Shown in pieces: positions 61,301 through 64,000 of a stretch of 64,000 nucleotides of DNA. Source of the DNA: Monocercomonoides exilis (Eukaryota > Preaxostyla > Oxymonadida > Polymastigidae). The position numbers and the translations under genes are program-made. How positions within the stretch are numbered: the first letter of the stretch is position 1; every line of letters begins with the position of its first letter. The notes below the pieces were generated by a model. The model was not told the origin of the DNA and did not search any database. It saw nothing but the letters and a program-made list of their open reading frames with translations. The stretch is taken from positions 126,501 through 190,500 of the forward strand of contig LSRY02000012.1 in assembly GCA_001643675.2 (NCBI GenBank). The letters are read 5' to 3'.

Positions 61301-64000
61301 GAAGGGAACATTCTGCAGCGCGTTCTGAATGCGTCTCCCACAGGCGACATGCACAGCACAATGTGAAGTCTGTCGCGCGCTCTGTCCAAAATGCACTTCA
61401 GCGCAGCATCAGGAGAGTCTGGCACTTTGATCGTTTCTCTTCCAGACGCGGCGGCAGATGCAGCAGTCGACCGAAACTTTTTGATAACGGCATCTTTGTT
61501 TTGTGCATCGAACAAGTACGGAATATCGCTTCCACCCAAAATGCAATTGATATCTTCGAGAAATGAGTCGTCCACCAGCTGCGTGTCATTCAGAAGAAAG
61601 ACTGTGCTTTTCCCTTCAACACCTGCAATCGTGTACAGCCTCCTCAGATCTTCGTGAAATTCGTTCTGTCCGTAATGATTCGACGGGGCAATCTCAAAGC
61701 AGACGCAGCGAGAGATGAATGCAGCCAGACGAGTGAGCGATTGCTTTCCGCATCCGCCAACACCAACAAGAAGAGCATGACCTCGTGTGTGGTGCAGAAT
61801 TCTGGTGATTCTCGCAATGTGCTCAATGGCATCTGTGAAGAACACAAGATTTGACTCCTTCATCTTTTTCATGATGCACTCTGAATTGTATTCAGCAAGC
61901 GAGTTTTCCAAAACAGCCTGTGCTTTTTTAATGTCAGTAACTTCTTCATAAGGCCGAGGCGGGTCCTTGTCGATCTCCAGCCAGTCTGCCCACATCTTTG
62001 CACCACCCGAGTCAAACAGCTCTTGATGGCTCCATTGCTGATGGAAGTATTGCTTGGCCAATTCGCAGATGCGCGTTGTGAGGAGTGTGCGATCGTCCTT
62101 GTTGACAAGTCGGTCTGCGAAGATTCTGAGTGACTCGTGGCACCACAGACGCTGAAATGCTGACTCGTCAGCGACTGTCTGCGGGGTGCTGTTTGTTATT
62201 CCCTGAATCACCTGGCTCAAATCTCGCACATTAAACACGTAGTGAGACTTGGATGGCGTTGGGCGCAGTTCACTCAATGCGAAATTGTACAGATCGACAG
62301 TTGCGCGCACAATTGAAGGAACAAGATCTCTTATTGCAGCCACAAACGAATGGTCTTCCATGTGCCTGTCAAGAATCGAAGAGAAAATGCTGAAGAGAGA
62401 TTTTTCAGATGGCTGAGGTACTCTCAACTGTGTGAAGAGTGCAGTCAGTCGCTGGCTCACTGCATTTCTTCCTCCGCCAGGTGGTCCGCATGCAGCGATA
62501 GTTGTTGTTGCCTTGATAGGTCGAAACTGCAGGAGTGTTCTGTCGTACCATCCACCCGTCCCAAGAAGTTGTCGAATGAGCTCAAGAGGAGGTTGAGACC
62601 CAAATGTGTCTGGAGACGGCATGTTGAAGTCTTCAAGCACAAGAACTGTCAGCGTGCCAGGTGCTGATGAGTAGTGGTCTCGTCTGTTCTGAAGCTTTCC
62701 TTCAATCATCATCTGCGTCCTGTTACTGTTTGTCTGCGCAGTAAATGCGATTGTCACAGGATTCAACTGATTGCGCGATAAGTGTTCGGGAAGCTCTCCA
62801 AAACCTGCTTGAGATGTTATTTTTGCGAGTGTTTTCTTTTTCGATGAAGATTGAGACGAAGATGCCGAAGAAGATGCAGAGTTGCCAATAGAGTTGTCTT
62901 CTCCTTTTTCAATTTCATCGTGTTCATTGGAGTTATCTTTGTCAGAGCTGTCAGTAAACATCCCTTGAATAATAACGCTCTTGCCAACTCCTGTGTCTCC
63001 TGTTATCAATACAGGTTTTCTAATGTCGATGAAAAGTTGTGTCAGGAATGAAAAACGCACAGTGTCGATTGTTGGCACAAGAAGAGAGAAAAACGGTGTG
63101 TCTTTTGGGGCAGAAAAGGCAGGAATGTTCCAATTGCAAAGTGTTTTCTGTGCAAAATCGAGTGAAATGTCGAAAACCGAATCAACCGATGGAATCATCA
63201 CTCCTTCGATCGTTTTGCGCACAAGCTCGTCAAATGCATCGCGCGATGCTTCCACAAGCGACCCTCCGACACCCCAAACAGCAGCAAACAAGAACACACA
63301 CCGGATCCACGCTTCCCAATCTGTGCGTACACGAGATGTGTTTGATTGGGAGCTGTCTGTCAATTCAAGTAGATTGGAGATGGAAGGCGGGCGAGACAGC
63401 AGTCCAGGCGAAAAGTCGTTGCTTGGTGTAAGGATAGCCTCCATCAGCCGTGTGACATTTGTCACTTTTGTGATGACTGGCTGCACAATGTCTTCTTTCA
63501 GTTTGGCTACTCCGTCAAGAAGTGCAGGCATCCACTGCTCAAACAGCGAAATGACATACTCCTTCAACCGCGTTGTCCACACGTTGCTTGGCAGAGCACC
63601 TGCCCAACTTCGCACCAGCGCTATCCACGGCAGCCCCAAGGGATCGATGTAAATCATACCGCAACGAGAAACAGTGGCAGGAGACGCAACATCCAAATTC
63701 TCCACCTCAAATAGAAGTGAAATGGTGGATGTGAGCTTGATACGCTTTCTATTTGGCAAGCAGAGTATTTTTGAGTCATCCAGCACAGTGTTCAGTGATT
63801 CAACCCAGAGTGTGTCAACAGGTCCATCAAAGATAATCCATTTTTGTCTCGGTGTGTCATCCATCACAGCTCCAGTCACAAAATATGAAAGCAAACCTTC
63901 TTTCCACTCCTGTGTGAGCTCACTGAAGCATCCAAACATCTCATCCACCGAAATAGACTTCGGGTTCATTTGCTTCTGAATGATCGTCTGAAAGTGCGGG
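55315..64000 (-). CDS. Axonemal dynein heavy chain, C-terminal two thirds (5' end outside window)
   Basis: One open frame runs from the window edge to TAA at 55315. It has about 2,894 residues of a protein usually near 4,000-4,600. Numbering from the Met codon at 63969: AAA2 Walker B (IIFDGPVD, about 45) and VASPATVSRCGMIYIDP (about 95), AAA3 P-loop (GDTGVGKS, about 323), AAA4 P-loop (GVGGCGKQSLTRLA, about 735), stalk helices and microtubule-binding domain (about 1060-1300), AAA5 (RKWPLMIDPQSQANRWI, about 1477), AAA6 (STGADPT...GQGQGPIALRLLQ) and the C-terminal domain ending in HWVLRGVALLCEP. The motifs GVYVSGLFIEGARWD and YKTAQRYGVLSTTGHSTNF are typical of axonemal, probably single-headed inner-arm, chains rather than cytoplasmic dynein. 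The motor drives flagellar beating. The catalytic AAA1 site lies beyond the window. Species-specific Ser-rich inserts interrupt loops. Confidence 0.95.
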   Translation of the reverse strand, partial: PHFQTIIQKQMNPKSISVDEMFGCFSELTQEWKEGLLSYFVTGAVMDDTPRQKWIIFDGPVDTLWVESLNTVLDDSKILCLPNRKRIKLTSTISLLFEVENLDVASPATVSRCGMIYIDPLGLPWIALVRSWAGALPSNVWTTRLKEYVISLFEQWMPALLDGVAKLKEDIVQPVITKVTNVTRLMEAILTPSNDFSPGLLSRPPSISNLLELTDSSQSNTSRVRTDWEAWIRCVFLFAAVWGVGGSLVEASRDAFDELVRKTIEGVMIPSVDSVFDISLDFAQKTLCNWNIPAFSAPKDTPFFSLLVPTIDTVRFSFLTQLFIDIRKPVLITGDTGVGKSVIIQGMFTDSSDKDNSNEHDEIEKGEDNSIGNSASSSASSSQSSSKKKTLAKITSQAGFGELPEHLSRNQLNPVTIAFTAQTNSNRTQMMIEGKLQNRRDHYSSAPGTLTVLVLEDFNMPSPDTFGSQPPLELIRQLLGTGGWYDRTLLQFRPIKATTTIAACGPPGGGRNAVSQRLTALFTQLRVPQPSEKSLFSIFSSILDRHMEDHSFVAAIRDLVPSIVRATVDLYNFALSELRPTPSKSHYVFNVRDLSQVIQGITNSTPQTVADESAFQRLWCHESLRIFADRLVNKDDRTLLTTRICELAKQYFHQQWSHQELFDSGGAKMWADWLEIDKDPPRPYEEVTDIKKAQAVLENSLAEYNSECIMKKMKESNLVFFTDAIEHIARITRILHHTRGHALLVGVGGCGKQSLTRLAAFISRCVCFEIAPSNHYGQNEFHEDLRRLYTIAGVEGKSTVFLLNDTQLVDDSFLEDINCILGGSDIPYLFDAQNKDAVIKKFRSTAASAAASGRETIKVPDSPDAALKCILDRARDRLHIVLCMSPVGDAFRTRCRMFPSLVNCCTIDWISNWPKQALRSVALKFLNNTPLGTDPVAVAAAVNAEKEKEKEKEKMKAGKENGNDSSLTPHNSSGNEAESVGGQSNRPVQIEIPIQTEEYIPLHKRRGLAPLHERVASVFVTIHASAEEASDIFYAQTKRKIYSTPALFLEMVGLFATLLKEKTDSLIEIKGKYEGGLKTLMKTRESVASMQEELVKMEPMLVKQKGQIAELMQTIGLEREKTEDVRVKVRQEEAVVKEEQEKAQVLKDDAQQDLDKITPVFEAATQALESLSKAAVNEVRTFANPPEAVKKVMFAVCTLFGKKNDWDSARALLAQPNFVQMLLNFDINEIDAAMGKRMQTTFLDDPDFNPEKVVAVSKAAANICAWVVAIIEFARVSKIIEPKKQAAAEAQAKLDDLTAKLDEKRKQLKELEEALNLLEARFDEKKKEQMQTEAAIAQTQNRFSNAERLLDALGDEGERWEQKLKDLSASSVYILGSSIISAACLAYIGPFDTQRRKELIKRWTYECEMQSLPAMASENEDDEAVEYVGNEDDAESLTKQEESPMFSLEDSLSSAVETRDWMIQGLPSDLLSLQNGVITNKTRKWPLMIDPQSQANRWIRAKERGKLKVLRMGEVNFMRTLSNAIRFGQPVLLEDVGESLDPILAPLLRQQTTKQGGRTIIHLNDQDIDVHPNFKLFITTKLSNPHYLPEMFINTTIINFTVTQDGLEEQLLARVVAHEKEEVEEAKDKLVRDMAADAKLLTETEDQILELMKEATVEKLLDDPALILTLDQSKKTSTEISLRVKESQQTEIQLQAARNEYRPMAVRGAVLYFAIVDLALLDPMYQYSLQYFVSIFRLAMNEAQHSSKLSVRLTALKDTLTELIYSNVCRGLFEKHRILFSFFITIQIKRKEGIINDTEWSVFLRGVNSLPQQEPAFSPLAATPLLTVKKSRRMIPYSDVIEPKCWADLGIMEDRWDDLWRGITQSIADDSEGEVNSVYEDTSADDTERSVTADGIFKPTASTASLLLSNASVHTEFVNSDSQFSLNTNFRPTSWTTFIEAAVPVASQLPSPWQEKLNSFQRLLLVRVLLPHRLTNCITHYVKEELGEFFSQSPPLDLDRAHRDSTSGTPIIFILSTGADPTQHVVRFAQSRGFENRLRLLSLGQGQGPIALRLLQNAREKGEWVFLQNCHLAASWMPELERVCLSYALSDTSSSSSQQNTDVDSPANFRLWLSAMPTSAFPVSVLQNGIKLTNEPPAGVRANMLRSLASLNSTGNGRLFETGCTGKRGFGWRRLLIGLTFFHALVQERKKYGALGWNIQYEFNESDYEISMNHLRMYLNEQSSSGEIPWKALRYMTGSVNYGGRVTDEWDRRTLLALLSKFYQPSIVVPGKQFDLVEEAPFEAEIAIEISSSSSASASSSALLVKHPHHNLTSVPSAGSTSGLRSPHRTHRPSVDEDAPEDSSLASKRSQEGTPSSFELPPSSNPYTLPSDIKVLPHLYAFVENFPTSDEPELFGMHINAEQAYQLIETERLVKSLLLMMPNVSAEPTDNSNNSVYSVQTPVIKKHVSQYTSSATLPASASTASGVPRTATPCLLQVPSLQPSPLLDQMSTAGANSTASVSIAPLTPSDSSKLQRGATTSRTTFIPRQFKKKYNPDEDVLNKTRDILAKLPHLLTHDEAAEGVLPPPVQSISSGINLATSSAPASPSEADQPNSLSIILSQEMDRFNSLLSLIKSTLTELQRAIGGFVVMSKQLDEIYSAIRLSEVPALWSASAYPSLRLLSQWIDDLIARVAFFRNWLQNGVPTVFWLPGFFFPQGFLTAVMQTTARKLHCPIDTLHFIHRVMDDSPDDEKRKEGESEEDKYIDEGGMKRVLSKKKRYSRKNEDTRLLKDGPADGVYVSGLFIEGARWDKERMQLAEGLRGEMSSAMPIIHFLPQQEQHSGTPNLSPCSTSASMQTYIAPLYKTAQRYGVLSTTGHSTNFITPVSLPSALRPNHWVLRGVALLCEPRPQTME

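Noticed and set aside
1-64000. Host-wide reassignment of UAA/UAG to Gln
   Set aside because: The first gene, SYF1, CCT4, PSMA4, the BEACH gene, the CRT10-like gene and the dynein gene all end in TAA or TAG right at the family's expected C-terminus, with noncoding DNA after. The standard code fits the host genes.

Overview
The window is nuclear DNA of a unicellular eukaryote. Intergenic DNA is AT-rich, genes are tightly packed on both strands, coding exons hold long serine, proline and acidic low-complexity runs, and most genes carry short (46-110 nt) GT-AG introns that can be placed by reading-frame phase. All three stop codons end genes, so the standard code applies to the host genes. An axonemal dynein heavy chain implies a flagellate. 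A decayed beta-helix surface-protein fragment of the kind abundant in oxymonads (Preaxostyla such as Monocercomonoides, Blattamonas, Streblomastix), together with short introns, makes an oxymonad-like metamonad my best guess. This is an inference, not a proof.

Layout. 242-2708 (+): an unrecognised spliced gene. 2909-25201 (-): a giant (>7,350 residue) WDFY3/ALFY-type protein with PH-BEACH, BEACH, WD40 and FYVE domains, whose N-terminal exons I resolved by intron phase. 25.2-25.9 kb: AT-rich, with two weak open frames. 25944-26942 (+): a broken Merlin/IS1595-type DDE transposase. 27040-31961: a 4.9-kb block bounded by imperfect inverted repeats and filled with decayed coding DNA, including a beta-helix surface-protein fragment. 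32653-34157 (-): an unrecognised coiled-coil protein. 34408-38481 (+): the splicing factor SYF1/XAB2. 38758-50445 (-): a 3,859-residue CRT10-like WD40 protein with a huge disordered middle. 50635-51363 (-): a secreted ER-type FKBP prolyl isomerase. 51454-53679 (+): chaperonin subunit CCT delta. 53870-54893 (+): 20S proteasome subunit alpha-3 (PSMA4). 55315-64000 (-): the C-terminal two thirds of an axonemal dynein heavy chain, cut by the window end.

The genes are mostly unrelated housekeeping functions: vesicle/autophagy scaffold, splicing, protein folding and turnover, flagellar motor. Two pairs are divergent with short shared upstream DNA (coiled-coil/SYF1, about 250 bp; FKBP/CCT4, 90 bp). 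No CRISPR, tRNA, rRNA or defence system was seen. The most unusual features are the inverted-repeat-bounded graveyard at 27.0-32.0 kb, the transposase interrupted only by TAA/TAG codons, introns confined to the 5' ends of giant genes, donor sites of a GTNTG type rather than GTAAGT, a start-codon-only exon in PSMA4, and a 450-residue insertion between the PH and BEACH domains of the giant scaffold.
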